Positions 1 through 11,890 of a stretch of DNA of 64,000 nt are shown piece by piece. A program made the position numbers and the translations under genes. The stretch lies in contig JAVLUZ010000157.1 in assembly GCA_036768485.1 (NCBI GenBank), forward strand, positions 17,239,877 to 17,303,876. Reading direction: 5' to 3'. This DNA is from Mermis nigrescens. Taxonomy: Eukaryota; Nematoda; Enoplea; Mermithida; Mermithidae. The notes beneath the pieces were generated by a model. The model ran no database searches and was not told where the DNA came from. It saw nothing but the letters and a program-made list of their open reading frames with translations. Within the stretch, counting starts at the first letter, position 1. Every line of letters starts with the position of its first letter.

Positions 1-147
1 AAAGATGAAAATGAAACTTTTAAATTTTTAAGTGTTTCAGATGAGATTCCGAATACTACGATGAAGTCTCATTGTAATTTCGGAAACAGGCACACTGAAT
101 AAACTTCGATGAATTTATAAATAATTTCTTTCCGAAACGGTAATCAC

Positions 148-429
148 TTTCTAGTCTTCGTATAAAAATTTCGTGACGTCGTTGTATTTGTCGCAATAAT
201 CGATTCTCCTTGATCAACTCGCCCATTCGGCGATGCAATAAGGCCAAATTGTTGGCCCCCGACAACGGTCTCGGTTTGTACGCTGTCGTCAACGAATTCC
301 GTCGGTCTTTTGGCGGCGTTAAGGACGCTCGTCCCTTAGCCGACGTTTTCCGCTTCGTCGTTCCAGCCAAGCCTTTCACCTTTGACCTTTTCTTTTTTGT
401 CGTCGATTCTGCGAATCGAAGAATGTCCA
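148..429 (-). CDS. Lebercilin-like gene, exon 3 (coiled-coil start)
   Basis: The exon starts after CAATAG (430-432) and accepts phase 1, so the joining codon is ATG. It encodes a Lys/Arg/Ser/Thr-rich linker and then the coiled coil with ENRLLRQIQRRHE, the lebercilin-like signature. I place the donor at GAAA/gtgatt (exon end 148). The frame stays open to a stop at 56-58, so a readthrough 3' end there is an alternative, but that extra sequence is AT-rich and does not continue the heptad pattern. Confidence 0.7.
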
Positions 430-3400
430 CTATTGAGGTGACTTAACGTTTTATTCATTTAATTTATTTGGCATATTTTATTTATCCTCAATTTCACCAT
501 ATTTTGTTTATATTTCGTTTCAAAATTTTGCTATTCTTATGATTTATTTATACTTATTTATACTTGCAATTTCCTAGATTATTCGTTATTATTTATTAAT
601 AGCACTAATGTATATTTCAACGGTATTTACTCTTTTAGCTCAAATTAATATTAATTAATCGAAAATTGTTAAGCTACCTCGTTGAACCTGTTCTGTCGAA
701 TCTGTCGAAGATTTATTATTATAATCAGAATAGATTAATTATTAATACTATTTATCATTTATTATTATTTATTCTTTATTAAAAGTTCTCAGATTATTTA
801 TTTTCGTTTAATTAATTGTTTTATTTTAAATTTCGACGTTTCTATTATTTTGTATTTAATTGATATTAGCTAAGCTTTAAATCGAATTTTTTAAAAGTAA
901 GGATTCAATTATATCTAAATTTTTTTGGAAATACTTTGATTCATACAAAAAGAGTCTGAAAAGCACTAGATATAAGAAATGACCGATGAAAAATTAATAT
1001 TTGCTGATCACCTAATAATGACTAGAGAGACAGACGTTCAATTGTTTGCATTTGTGCCTACTTCTTACTTTGCACTATTGAACCAGCCAGAACTGCCGAA
1101 TGCGCCGCCATGTGCCCGAACATTGCATTACCTAAAAATAATGGTCACTTATTCCGATGAATTTAATTAGTAGCACAATTTTCGGGAGAAGAAATTACTA
1201 AAAGAACCATTTGATTTGTACACAATCAAAATGTTTATAAATCGTTGATTTCATTTTTTAAATATAGTCACTGCGCCGTTTTTAGGATACTAGAAAATAC
1301 AGAAACATAATAAATAATAAATTAATCTAGGAACGATCGGAAAATAAAAAATTTTGAAACTTCAATTATACATTTGAAAGTTTCTAAAATTTGTAATTAA
1401 TTTGTCCGTTTTTTGGTTATTGCATGTTTTTCGATTTAGCAGTTGCCTGTTTTTTCGTCCAGCTTAAATAAAATTTATTCGATAATTTTAACTCGTATCG
1501 AAAAGAGTCTAAGACAACAATAAACTTCTTGTCAAAAGTGGCAAATGATTTTTCTACGATTTCGAAATATGGACAAATATTTTTACGGATTGTTAGCATG
1601 CATGGGCCTGGTGTCGACTTTAGGAAAGGGATTTGTACCCAAGAATCTGAAAATCTCCATAAACTTCGGCATGCTCCAGTCAGAGTCAAATTTAATACAA
1701 GACCTTCTTTCTTTAAAATTTAAATCCTATGTTTTTAAATTTGAGTTTTTTAAATTTTCAATTTAACTTTTTACTATTTTGTCACAAAACTAATTTCTGT
1801 AATTTCAAAGAATTTTATCGAAAAGTACAAATGCAAAAATTTGATACTCGAAGTAGTAGAATTTATTGGGTCCTCTTTAGGCGTTTTCTTGACAATTTTG
1901 TCAATAAGCTTTTGGGCCATCGATTCGCTGCGATTCGGACCAGTCTCCTGAGTTGGAGGCTGCTTAGCGGTCGAATCGAGTTTGGGCTTCATGACGTCAT
2001 TTGTGGCGCTTTTTAGCGCAACGGCCATCTTGTCCTCAAATTTTTCATCGATTATACCTGATTCGGCTGACTTTACACTTCTAGGGCCGGAAATCGTTTC
2101 CGGCCCGATTTTCGGTACAATTGATAACGTATCTTTTGGTGCGATTTGTTCCGCGACCGCGGGTCCCTGTCCATCCGTCCGATTATCGACCGTTTGAGCA
2201 TTATTACTTTTGTTTTCCTATTAAATTACACAAAAATATATTTATATAAAAATTTAGCGGAAAAATTATTAAATGATGAATAAAAATTAAAATAAAGAAA
2301 ACTGAAACAGATGAATAAATAAGTGGACTAATAGAACGAGTAAATATGTAAAAAATTTAGAGGACTGGAAAAATTTTAATACAAAAATAATAAATAATAC
2401 TATAAAATATAAATAGAAAAATGTATTAGGCAATAGAGTTAAACGAGGTGCGACGAATAAATGGAAGATAATAATATGCAATATAATAAAATGCGATACT
2501 ATCAAGTCTAGTAAGTACTAAGTACAAATTCTTTCGAACGACTTTCTCATTTGTTATTAAAATTATTAAATTTACTATTGACTGTTGCGAATACACAATA
2601 CAGCTGAAGTTTAGCATATATGTAGTCTTAATGATAGTTATAATGTACTAAAAACGGATATGTTTAGATTTTGAACAAATATAGGATATGTAGAATATGT
2701 AATATATGCTTTAAAATATGCAAAGTGCCAAATATGCTTTTTCAGTGCTAATAAATCCATTCTGCGATCAGTGCAAATGCTTCATTTTCGGAATTTAATG
2801 TCGCATTTAATTAACCCATTTATAAAATATAAATCTGTATTATAGTAGAAATAAAGAAAGCTAAATGACGTAAAATAAATAAATGATGGTAAACAGAAAT
2901 AAGCGCTTTGAATCTTCATCTTATCTAAGCATATAGGTATTCAACAGCTGAGATTCAAAACTTGAGCACGAAATATATCAACAAAAAACAAAAGATAAGA
3001 TATTACGAGATGAGAATAAAAAAATAAGAATTAATGGAAAAAATACTGAAAAAATGTAAATCCAGGTTCAATAAAAATTCCTCAGGAGGGACATTCAGGT
3101 TTGTTAATCATTAGGGAGAGGCAATGTTCGACACGGCAATTTTTCTTTCTATAAGATAAATAGATAAATTTCAAAAAACACTCGACAAAATTGAACAAAA
3201 ATGCTTTAAAAATGAGTTTGGCATGATGCCCCGAAAAATTTGACACTTTCGAGCCAAATAGCTTGAAACGCTTAAGAAAACACACTGTCTACGACTTTTG
3301 AAAGCGGACAATTCCAGGGGTCAGCACAGCAGCCATTTTTTGAGGGTCAGCAGTACACATGGACTCACGGCTACTTCAGGAGGTCCGATGACGCGAAATT

Positions 3401-6400
3401 TGTCAAAAATAGCACCAAAAATTTAATTTTGGGGTTTGTAGGTTTTGGGGGTCGGCTGAATTCTAGGGGTCAATACCCTCCAAGCCCACGCGTTGTCATC
3501 AGCCATTCTCGGGTAGTCAAAGCACCCTACTCTAATCATACGTATACTTAAGATACATACAGGGTGTCTCTCCTAATTATCCCAACTGTTATTTCATAAT
3601 AACTCCGATAATTCGTAATATTTTTAGATGATTTTCTGAACATAGTAGTAAGGTTCAATAAAAATTGGATGAGATGATTTGGTGGCGTGTGCTTGTTCAT
3701 GGTATATGCTACAGGAAATTGTGTGAGCCTTAGTTTTTACAGGCAGTTCCACCTGAGTATCCGAACTATTATCTCGCGTTAGCTCATTTAATTCTTAATA
3801 TTTTTAAAAACTTTTTCCTGCGACTATAGAACGTCTAATAGGCCATCGACTGGCAAAGTTTGGCATAAATTGGTAATATAATGTCAAAATGTAACATTTT
3901 TACAGAACTAACTTTTCTTCGCCACGCAAAAGTTGTCGTAATGACTTTTGACAGCAATTTCTCATGAATTCGTGTAAACCCATTCAACAAGTTTTCTTCT
4001 GATTCACAAGCATTCAGATACTCAAAATGCATTATCATTTATTGCTCGAGTGCCTTAAATCGTGGGCTATACATCAATCGCAAAATACATCAATTTTACA
4101 ATGGAAAGACTATCAAAAATCTAAGGTTTACACTAAAATCTGCATTTTACACAATGAAATGAGCAGAACCAATCAAACCTAGTCAGTTATATTTCCTATT
4201 GGACCTCCCTGACCATATCCAAAAGCTTATCGGAAAAATAAGAATTGACGAAGTTATTAATAAAAAACGTATTGGATAGCTAGATGGGACACCCCGTATA
4301 TGTATACGGAAGTAATCGTCGCGTTCTCTATTACACTGCTAAAAAATTACTGTCTTTGGCAAATTTGAATATCTCTTTAGAATCACTCTTCGTTAATTTC
4401 ATAATGTTATCTTTTCATAATCACAGTTCCTTGAAGCATAATCAAACTAGCAAAGAAAAATGCTCCAATGGAACAAAAAAGATGAATATACTTGGAATTG
4501 TGGATTATTAAGGATGTAAAAGGATGGGACTAGGAAAAATCTACCTAAAGTCGCAAAATCTGCTAAAAATCACACTTTCTCTAAGCAACGCAAAAAATCG
4601 AAGTATATTCTGCGGCCAACAGATTAAAATAAATATTTAACCATAAAATGATTGAAAAAGCAGCACATTAGCTACGCAGTAGCTATGGGAAATGATGTTG
4701 AGTAAACTAACTGTTTTTCTAAGCCAAACAGTAGGAAACACTTAAGTTGACTTGAAACAGACTAGATGTAGGTACACTAGCATGCCCTTAAGGATTGTGT
4801 GCACTAATCAATCGGCCGCTGCTTTGCTTGCTTTAATGCTCAGAAGAAAATAAAACAACTTTAAATACAATACCACTTAATTTTCTATCGATCAGGGTAC
4901 GAAGCTAGTCAGCGTTGCTACTTGCCATTAATTTAAAAAGATAAACATTACAGATTTCGTTTATACACTCTTATCTGAAACTTTGAACATTATTTAAAAA
5001 AGACACTTTTTAGAGGCTGCAGAATATACTTCGATTTTTTGCGTTGCTTAGAGAAAGTGTGATTTTTAGCAGATTTTGCGACTTTAGGTAGATTGTTCCT
5101 AGTCCCATCCTTTTACATCCTTAATAATCCACAATTCCAAGTATATTCATCTTTTTTGTTCCATTGGAGCATTTTTCTTTGCTAGTACCCCGCTTTTAAT
5201 TAGTATGATTTGAGTACATCAGTCAGTAAACACATACAGTAACATGCTATTATAATGACAGCAGTCCGAGAACACGGAAAGCAATACTGTTCTTAACATC
5301 AGCATTATCCTTCTCAAACAAGACAACCTTACATTATTTTAACAGATCAAAGTTTTTCAGCATTAACTTTACGCAAATTTCAAGTGTAAGGAACACTAAC
5401 GCTCAGATTTGGAAGTAAAATAAATTTGTAGTATAAACTACATTTCAACAACAAATGATTAGTGCAAATTTAACACAACTACTAGGTGTAGAGAAAACTA
5501 ACAGTCAGATTCACAATTCTGATTTTACGTAGAACATTTTGAAAAAAATTAAGCTTCCGCAAGGCTCTAGAACAAGAGTTAATATGCAGTGTAAACTTTA
5601 CACAACCACAGAGTTTAAAGAAAATTTCAGTCGGATTCGTTATTCTGATATTACGATCAACATTTATGAAAAAATTAAGTCTCCACAATGGCTCAAGGAC
5701 AAATAAATATCAGATGTGTTAACGTAGACTCAAGCTACGTTCACTTCGCTTACTTAACCTGAATCTCAAGCTTATGCGCTCACACGGGGGTTCTCGCCCT
5801 TTTTAGGAGGTCGATCACCAGCCGGCGATTCGGGGGTAAGCGGCCCGGCTTATTCAAGGTAGCCCGTCCCTCTACGCACGCACCTAGTGAAACTTACTTA
5901 CTTAACCCCTTTGAGATTAAGTACCTAATCAAAGTAAGTTCCCCGGAAACCTAATTGAGGGCTCAAACAGATTATTATTTAACTTGTTTTGGACCGAATT
6001 CCGGTGCTTGAAAATATTAAGGGTTCCTAAGTATAGTGTAGCACAAGGACAGAATTCAACAGCACGGAAATTCAACCGAGCCCAGCATCGTTAATTAAAT
6101 AATTAATTTTTACAATATTTTTTGGACAGAAAAATTATGAAGCAATTAAAAAGCAGACAGCATGGAGGATACATGCTGCTGACCGTCGTGTTACGCTAAT
6201 CGGGTAAAATCAAACAATGTAATTAAACAAGGGCACAAAGCCCTGCCAAAGGCATACAACAACTGATGCCAATTGGCACAAACACGAATGATAAAAAACA
6301 AAGCGTACGGCGAAAAGAAGCGTGCACACTACGCAGGAAAACTAACAGACGAGTTCTGCAGCCAAGCAGATAAAAAGGCACGTACGGAGTCTGCTCACGT

Positions 6401-9096
6401 ACGGCGACGAAAAGAAAAAGATACGCTCAGCGCGGAAGCTGGCGGAGAGGCTCTCAGGCTCAAAAACTAATTGTAAAATGTAAAATCTTAAAGTGCCGTC
6501 AAAACTGCGCTCGCACGCAGTTTTAACTGATGCGGAAAAAGAGGCGTAACAACACGAACCAAGAGATGAAAAGGATCTATGAATACGACAATAGGCCTAT
6601 GGGCAAAAGCTTACGGTAAAGGCAGTGGCGGATCTAGGATTTTCCTAAGGGGGGGGCGGTATCCCTAAGGGGGGGGCGGAACCCTGACTTGGGCGGAAAA
6701 ATTAGCCGTTTTAACCCGAAAATCGCTAAAAATCGCTTAAAAATGCTTAATTTTGCGCACTTTTTTGGGCAAATGGGGGAGGCGGCCGCCCCCCCTAAAT
6801 CCGCCCCTCGGTAAAGGTATGTACAAACGAGACAGGCACAAATATGAGACACACACATATGATCTTTTAACACACGTAAGATATGATAACACACATACCA
6901 ATTCGTACTCAAGTCGCATTAAGCCCGAGTACCCATTTTCCTATCCCGGATTTTGATTGAAAATATGTGTGGGAATGGAATGAAAAATATGATAATTTTT
7001 AGGGGAAGGTGGTCCCGGGCAACTTAAGCGTTGCGCTTAACGGTCGTGTACGTGCGTATGGAAATTGAGCACAAGAATGTACATCTGGGGCAATCAATCG
7101 GTTTTTTTTTCATTTGTTTCAAAAAACCCCAAACCGATTTTTTTCCCAAAAAATTTTTTCAGTGTAAAGTTTACAAACATAAGTTTGGCACATACAAACG
7201 TACTACAATCAAAGGGCTACAAACTGGCCCAAACCGAATTTATTTACACTCCACTTTCTCTGTTCAGAAGTCGGGAGAGGTCGAATAGGATAAAAATAAA
7301 GTACTTTCTAAGGGGTGGCCAACAAAAATATGAAGTGAAGAAGTCGGGAGAAGTCGAATAGGATAAAAATAAAGTACATTTTAAGGGGTGGCGGACAAAA
7401 ATATGGACAAACACGTATTTTTCACTGTCCACCACATTGTAAACTTTAAAAATCTGAACCGTAAAATAAATTCGGTTTGGGCCAGTTTGTAGCCCTTTGA
7501 TTGTAGTACGTTTGTATGTGCCAAACTTATGTTCCGCGAAATATTTGATATGATTTACCAATTAAATACGAAAAAACCTGTTTTTTTCGCCTATTTTACA
7601 CCTCAGATTTCGAACTTTACACCCCCATAAACAACTCAATATTACGTTCTTTTGAATGCGGTTTGCTTCGACGTGTAGCCCTTAAAAGTTACTTTATATT
7701 TATCTATTTAAATTATCTTAACTCATAACCGAAAAAGTTGGCAGAGAAATCTTGGACAAAATCTGTTTTTTTACTCATCCACTAGAGTGTAAAGTTTAAA
7801 CCCCTGGTACTGTGTATTAATTGTAGAAAAGTTTGAAGGTCAGATTCGTTATTCCGACCTCACAGAGAACATTTTTAAAAAAATTTATCATCCACGACGC
7901 TCTGGGCGGAAAAATTTTTTTCAGTGTAAAGTTTACACCTGCACTAATAACGCAATATTGATTGTAAAGAAACAAAATAAATTTTGACGTGTAGCGCTTA
8001 AGACGAGGCAGATTTTAAAGGTAGTTACCACGTTCTTTCTACTAAGTGGAGAATATGGCAGGGAAAAAATATTTTTTGTCTCAGACTCTTTACAATAAAC
8101 CGCCTCTAAATTCGAAAATATTACTTTTTGAGAAAAAATAAAAAAGTTTCTCCTAGATTTTATAATCGTCTACCTTTTGAAACCAATCAGACTGCATAGA
8201 ATGTAAAACCGAGTTAGATATGCTCTGGCCACATGAAAACTGTAAAAAACCGTCTAATTTACACTCCTGTGCAACAACCAATGAGTGTAAAGAAATTTCA
8301 AGACCAGATTCGTAACCTACTAATTAGGGAAAACATTTTTTAAAAAAAATTGGCCCTCCGCAAATTATTTGAATTTTTGGTGTAAACTTTACACACTCAC
8401 GACGCGCTCGGTTTGAGTGTAAACAGGAAAAAAATGGGGGCACTAAGTTTTTTTATTATCTACCTTTTAAAAAAAACCGCACTTCTCAGATGTGTGCCGT
8501 TATAGCTGTGAGGGGGGACACAAATTTCGCACTCGCTGTGAAAAACATATAAGAAAAAAGGATGGCCAAGTATATTATAGGTAGCGCTATCGCGCTACCT
8601 ATGATTTTTTTAAATTGAGATTTTTAGCATTTCTCTGACTCACCTGTTTAGCATCTTCTTGAATTGGTTCCGAAGACACCGTTTTCAAAGAAAATGTATC
8701 CGATTTCGAATGCAATTCATTTCGAAAGTTAGAGGCTATTGGTTTTTCGGCACCTGGATCATCAGCTACCAGTGATAACGAAGATTCCTTAACGTCTTCA
8801 GTTTTCTCATTAACCACCTTGCCGATAATCGGTTGATAAGAATTTTCGTCTAATTGATCATCTTCAATTCTCAACTCGGCTTCTTCATACTCGAACTCTT
8901 CCTCGCCAATTTCGTCCTTCTTATCTTTTCTAAACTTGAATTTCGGTAAAGTGGGTATAAATTTATCGCGTAAAGAAACGAACGACCGCAGCGAAATCTT
9001 ATCGGCCGCTTTTTCGATTGGCGGAAATATCGGACCGTTCAGCGAATAGGCGTCGAGGCTTTTTCTTGACTCCGTAGTCGACCCTTTGCGCAACAT
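148..9096 (-). CDS. Lebercilin-like coiled-coil protein gene, 3 exons seen, 3' end missing
   Basis: I join three exons: 9096-8644 (151 codons), 2217-1848 (123 codons plus 1 nt) and 429-148 (start of the third exon's coding part). Exon 1 ends at a strong AAACAG/gtgagt donor in phase 0, exon 2 starts in phase 0 after a TAG acceptor and ends in phase 1, and exon 3 accepts phase 1, so the frame is continuous for about 368 residues. The N-terminal two thirds are acidic, Ser/Thr-rich and probably disordered. A basic stretch KKKRSKVK lies near residues 286-293. Residues about 337-370 form a predicted coiled coil containing ENRLLRQIQRRHE, which closely resembles the start of the lebercilin (LCA5) domain; family members act at the ciliary base and axoneme. 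The domain would normally continue well beyond this, so further exons should lie left of position 1. In a nematode a role in sensory cilia is a guess. The gene structure is more certain than the family name. Confidence 0.65.
430..1847. other. Intron of the lebercilin-like gene
   Basis: AT-rich intron sequence between exons 3 and 2. Short open frames on both strands (for example 979-1170 plus and 1417-1689 minus) have no splice context, no recognisable motif and AT-rich codon use, so I do not treat them as genes. Confidence 0.6.
1848..2217 (-). CDS. Lebercilin-like gene, exon 2
   Basis: The exon starts after a TAG acceptor at 2218-2220 with frame GAA AAC AAA, continuing exon 1 in phase 0. It ends at ACTTCGA/gtatca. 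The 370 nt leave one base, matching the phase of exon 3. The product is polar and rich in P, K and S with no recognisable domain. Its GC content is clearly higher than the flanking introns. An overlapping open frame on the plus strand at 1982-2197 is a shadow. Confidence 0.75.
3558..4298. mobile_element. DNA-transposon-like remnant with short terminal inverted repeats
   Basis: The left end TACAGGGTGTCTCTCCTAAT and the right end, read in reverse as TACGGGGTGTCCCATCTAG, form imperfect inverted repeats of about 20-25 bp. About 740 bp lie between them. The left part contains two related segments (near 3570 and 3745). No transposase frame is visible. The ends resemble those of the element at 24505-25225. 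Confidence 0.5.
4447..5185. repeat. Foldback element (head of copy 1), arms about 170 bp
   Basis: The left arm starts CTAGCAAAGAAAAATGCTCC at 4447. The right arm ends with its complement at 5185. The arms also share AATATACTTGGAATTGTGGA and a block around GAAGTATATTCTGCGG, and match over about 170 bp. The loop is about 390 bp with no gene. Confidence 0.75.
5720..7050. mobile_element. GC-richer insertion in composite copy 1
   Basis: Sequence composition changes sharply here, with GC-rich stretches around 5785-5880 and 6340-6460, and the satellite motif disappears. It encodes a 65-residue very basic open frame (6273-6470, plus) that I cannot assign. A hAT-type MITE has inserted into it at 6623-6809. 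Boundaries are approximate; the flanking satellite resumes near 7060. Confidence 0.35.
6623..6809. mobile_element. hAT-type MITE, copy 1, with 8-bp target duplication
   Basis: The 187-bp element begins CAGTGGCGGAT and ends ATCCGCCCCTC. It is flanked on both sides by GGTAAAGG (6615-6622 and 6810-6817). The CAG-type ends and the 8-bp duplication are hallmarks of hAT transposons. It has no coding capacity. A related inverted copy lies at 24102-24295. Confidence 0.85.
7170..7540. repeat. Inverted repeat with nearly identical 70-bp arms
   Basis: Arms at about 7170-7243 and 7464-7537 are close to perfect complements, including CATAAGTTTGGCACATACAA. The spacer holds two tandem copies of a unit with GTCGAATAGGATAAAAATAA (about 7277 and 7350). 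It lies within the satellite body of composite copy 1. Confidence 0.75.
8578..8601. repeat. Terminal hairpin of composite copy 1
   Basis: TAGGTAGCGC, loop TATC, then GCGCTACCTA: a perfect 10-bp stem. It is preceded by AAGTATATTA and followed by TGAT, as in the other copies. Confidence 0.85.
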
Positions 9097-9107
9097 TTTG
9101 TTCGATT
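8644..9107 (-). CDS. Lebercilin-like gene, exon 1
   Basis: The exon runs from a TTTATTTTAG acceptor (last intron base 9108) to an AAACAG/gtgagt donor (intron starts at 8643). The first ATG is at 9096, after 11 untranslated bases. It encodes 151 residues, low in hydrophobics, with an acidic block rich in E and D around residues 63-83. The short leader after a good acceptor suggests trans-splicing or a 5' UTR intron. An upstream coding exon joining in phase 1 cannot be excluded. Confidence 0.75.
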
Positions 9108-9110
9108 CTA
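9097..9110 (-). promoter_or_regulatory. Splice acceptor and 11-nt leader of the lebercilin-like gene
   Basis: TTTATTTATTTTAG ends at 9108, followed by 11 nt and the ATG. It is the third gene in the window with the same arrangement. Confidence 0.5.
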
Positions 9111-9884
9111 AAATAAATAAAATTCTGAAAATTTTTGGCAGTGCACTTAATGGCAAACTAATATTTGCCAGGAATAAAATTAAAATTTAAAACTTTTGTG
9201 GAAGTCAGCCGTTTACACTAAATTTATAAATATATGTACCTATCTAAAATTAATTGTGCATTGTCTGATTAAAACTTCCTCAAAATTTTAGCTAACTTGC
9301 CTACTATAACGACAAATTCTTTATATTTGCTCGTAATTTAGTCTTCCATAAACAATTTCTTAATTACGGCGATTTCAGGGTGCACCCCTCGAATGGTCGA
9401 TAAAAACTTACTGTTTAAGCATAAAATATTATATTTTTTTGAAATTATGTGTAAAAACTAGAAAATATCCATGCGATTAATCACCTAAAGATTTGTTTTG
9501 CTTATTACGTTTATCATCGATTATTTATTAATACGTCCTAGGTTTTTTACTTATTCCACTATAAAATATATTTTTGCTTAATAAATAGCATAATTAATTG
9601 CCTTGATTTTAGAAATGGAACTCTTATGATTATCGTAGAATGAATTTATTACAATTAGAAATTGTATATTTGGAACTTTACATGTTTCAAAGTACGTATT
9701 GCATGTTTTAAATATTTAATATTTGTTTAATTAGGAGAATAGAGAAAAAAATAAAATTACACATTTATTCGGCTAGTTTATAGCTGGTTCTCTACTTTTA
9801 AATTTCGAAATTTTACTGTACTAAGTATAAAAATTATTTTGTTACTGCCAATAACATTTGTAATCGTGATCACATAGATATACA
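9108..9884. other. AT-rich upstream flank of the lebercilin-like gene
   Basis: Very AT-rich DNA with no open frame of note. A promoter or 5' UTR intron could lie here, but nothing specific can be assigned. Confidence 0.4.
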
Positions 9885-10700
9885 CTAGCGAAGAAAAATG
9901 CTCCGATGGAACAAAAAAGGGGAATATACTTGGGATTGTGAATTATCGAGGATGTAAAAGGAGCGGACCAGGAAAAATCTCCCTATGTTATATGCCAAGA
10001 ATCGCAAAATATGTAAAAAATCAGACTTCCTCTAAACAATGCAAAAAATCGAAGTATATTCTGCGGTCTCTGAAAAAACTTATTATTTTAAAATAATTTT
10101 TTCTGATTGACATAATATTATCTTGAAAGCATATTACGTAATGCAACTTTTTGCAGACTTCATTCAACTTTGAGTTGCTTAATAATGTGACTGAAAGTGA
10201 AATGCTGTTAACAAACCATAATTAAGTTGTTCGTATTTCATTATTATTAAGCATGTCACTTAGCAGATACAGCCATTCTAAGTGTCAAAGTGCAAGCAAT
10301 ATTCAAATTCCCAAAAAATTGATCGAAAAAAGCAGTGAATTAGCAATGCAGTAGCTAAGCGAATTGAATGAAATAGTACATACCGATGCATTCAAGACAA
10401 TCGATGATATTGTTGGTTCAAAGCAGTAGGAAACTGACGTGCAACAGACCTTATGTAGATACTCTTTTACACATGTTTACAGCAATTGTTTACTAAACTT
10501 TTACATTTTTTCAAAGGCCGCAGAATACACTTCGATTTTTTGCATTGTTTAGAGAAAGTCTGATTTTTTACATATTTTGCGATTCTTGGCATATAACATA
10601 GGGAGATTTTTCCTAGTCCCCTCCTTTTACATCTTCGATAATTCACAATCCCAAGTATATTCTCCTTTTTTGTTCCATCGGAGCATTTTTCTTTGCTTGT
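9885..10700. repeat. Foldback element (head of copy 2)
   Basis: The left arm begins CTAGCGAAGAAAAATGCTCC and the right arm ends GGAGCATTTTTCTTTGCTTG. The arms of about 190 bp include AATATACTTGGGATTGTGAA and its complement near 10650. The loop is AT-rich with no gene. Confidence 0.75.
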
Positions 10701-11149
10701 ACCCCACTTTTAATTAGCAAGATTTGGAAATACAATACTAGATCTCATTTACTGTGCGGTTTTTTTAATAATTGAATAGTTTAAACTTTACAAAGCTACT
10801 AGTTGTAGAAGAAACATACATTCTGATTAATAATTCTTATTTTACGTACAACATCCTTTAAAGAAATATGCTTCCAAAACTTTCTAGAGCTCAACTTAAT
10901 TTACATTTTAAACTATATACAAGATTGTAAAGAATTTTAGTGGGATTAATAATTTCGATATTGCTCTGATACGAAGATCAGCATTTATTAGGAAATGAAA
11001 CCTCTATAATGTTCTAAGAACAAATTAACATTAGGTGTTAATCAACTTTACACTACTCTTCATGCGCCCCTAGCAGACGTATCACTTCTGTTTCCATATA
11101 TATTTTACGACTTTAGTGAAAAAATAAGTTACTGTAAGGCTCTAGAATG

Positions 11150-11890
11150 AAGCTTATTATATAGTGTAAACTTTACACTAGCAACGAGTGTAAAGAAGAT
11201 TTTAGTCTGATTTGTAAATTCGATATTACTCGGATATTACGATCAACATTCATGAAAAAATTACGTCTCCATAACGGTTTAATGACAAATAGACACAGAT
11301 GTAAACCACTTTACATCACTGTTGAGTGTAAACAAACGCGCCCAGCTTTGATTCCATATAAATTTTCAGATTTCGGCAGAAAATTCAGGTTTTCGCAAAG
11401 CTCTAGAACGAAGATTAATTAGCAGTGTAAACTTTACACAACCGTCTAGTGTAAAAGGGGATTTTATTCCGATTCGTAAATCTGATATTTCTCGGATATT
11501 ATTATCAACATTTATGAAAAAAATTGCATGTCTACAATGGTCGGAGGACAAATAAACAATGAGTGTAAACTGCTTTACATCACTGTTGGATGTAAACAAA
11601 CGCGCCTACGTGACGTCTCACATTTGATTCTTTGAAAATTTCTAGACTCCTGGAAAAAGTTAGGTTTCTGGAATGCTCAAAAACGAAGATAAATACATAT
11701 GTAGTGCAACTTCATGTAAACACCTAGTGTAAAGAAGATTTTGGTCAGATTCGTAATTTTGATATTGTTCCGATATTACGATTTATATTTATGAAAAAAT
11801 TAAGTCTCCATAATGTTCTATGGGCAAACTAACAATAGGTGTAAACCACTTTACAACACTGTAGAGTGTAAACATATGCGCCACACTGGC
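11150..11890. repeat. Tandem satellite units with GTGTAAA/TTTACAC palindromes
   Basis: Three units start near 11148, 11399 and 11676. Each contains GTGTAAACTTTACAC or a close variant, a conserved ATTACGATCAACATT-like block and a later TGTAAACC...TTTACA pair. Two units carry TGTAAACAAACGCGCC (11328 and 11591), which includes a forkhead-type core. Confidence 0.6.

Larger units (their letters stand above)
4447..8605 (+). mobile_element. Composite repeat element, copy 1 (foldback head, satellite body, hairpin tail)
   Basis: The head is a foldback at 4447-5185. The body, about 5190-5715 and 7060-8575, is degenerate satellite rich in GTGTAAA and TTTACAC. The tail is a perfect hairpin at 8578-8601. 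A GC-richer foreign block at about 5720-7050 interrupts the body. The same order of parts recurs in four other places, which defines it as a family. No protein-coding capacity is seen. Confidence 0.65.
2218..8643. other. 6.4-kb intron of the lebercilin-like gene, mostly repeats
   Basis: The intron between exons 2 and 1 holds unique AT-rich DNA at 2218-3300, a repeat with GGGGT-rich ends at about 3310-3520, a terminal-inverted-repeat element at 3558-4298, and composite element copy 1 (4447-8605) with further insertions. The hairpin end of copy 1 stops about 40 bp from the exon 1 donor. Confidence 0.6.

Noticed and set aside
979..1170. 63-residue plus frame in the lebercilin-like intron
   Set aside because: Composition is not extreme, but there is no splice context, no motif and it is antisense in an intron.
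7244..7561. 105-residue minus frame and two overlapping plus frames
   Set aside because: They arise from the inverted repeat at 7170-7540 and share its symmetry; no gene evidence.
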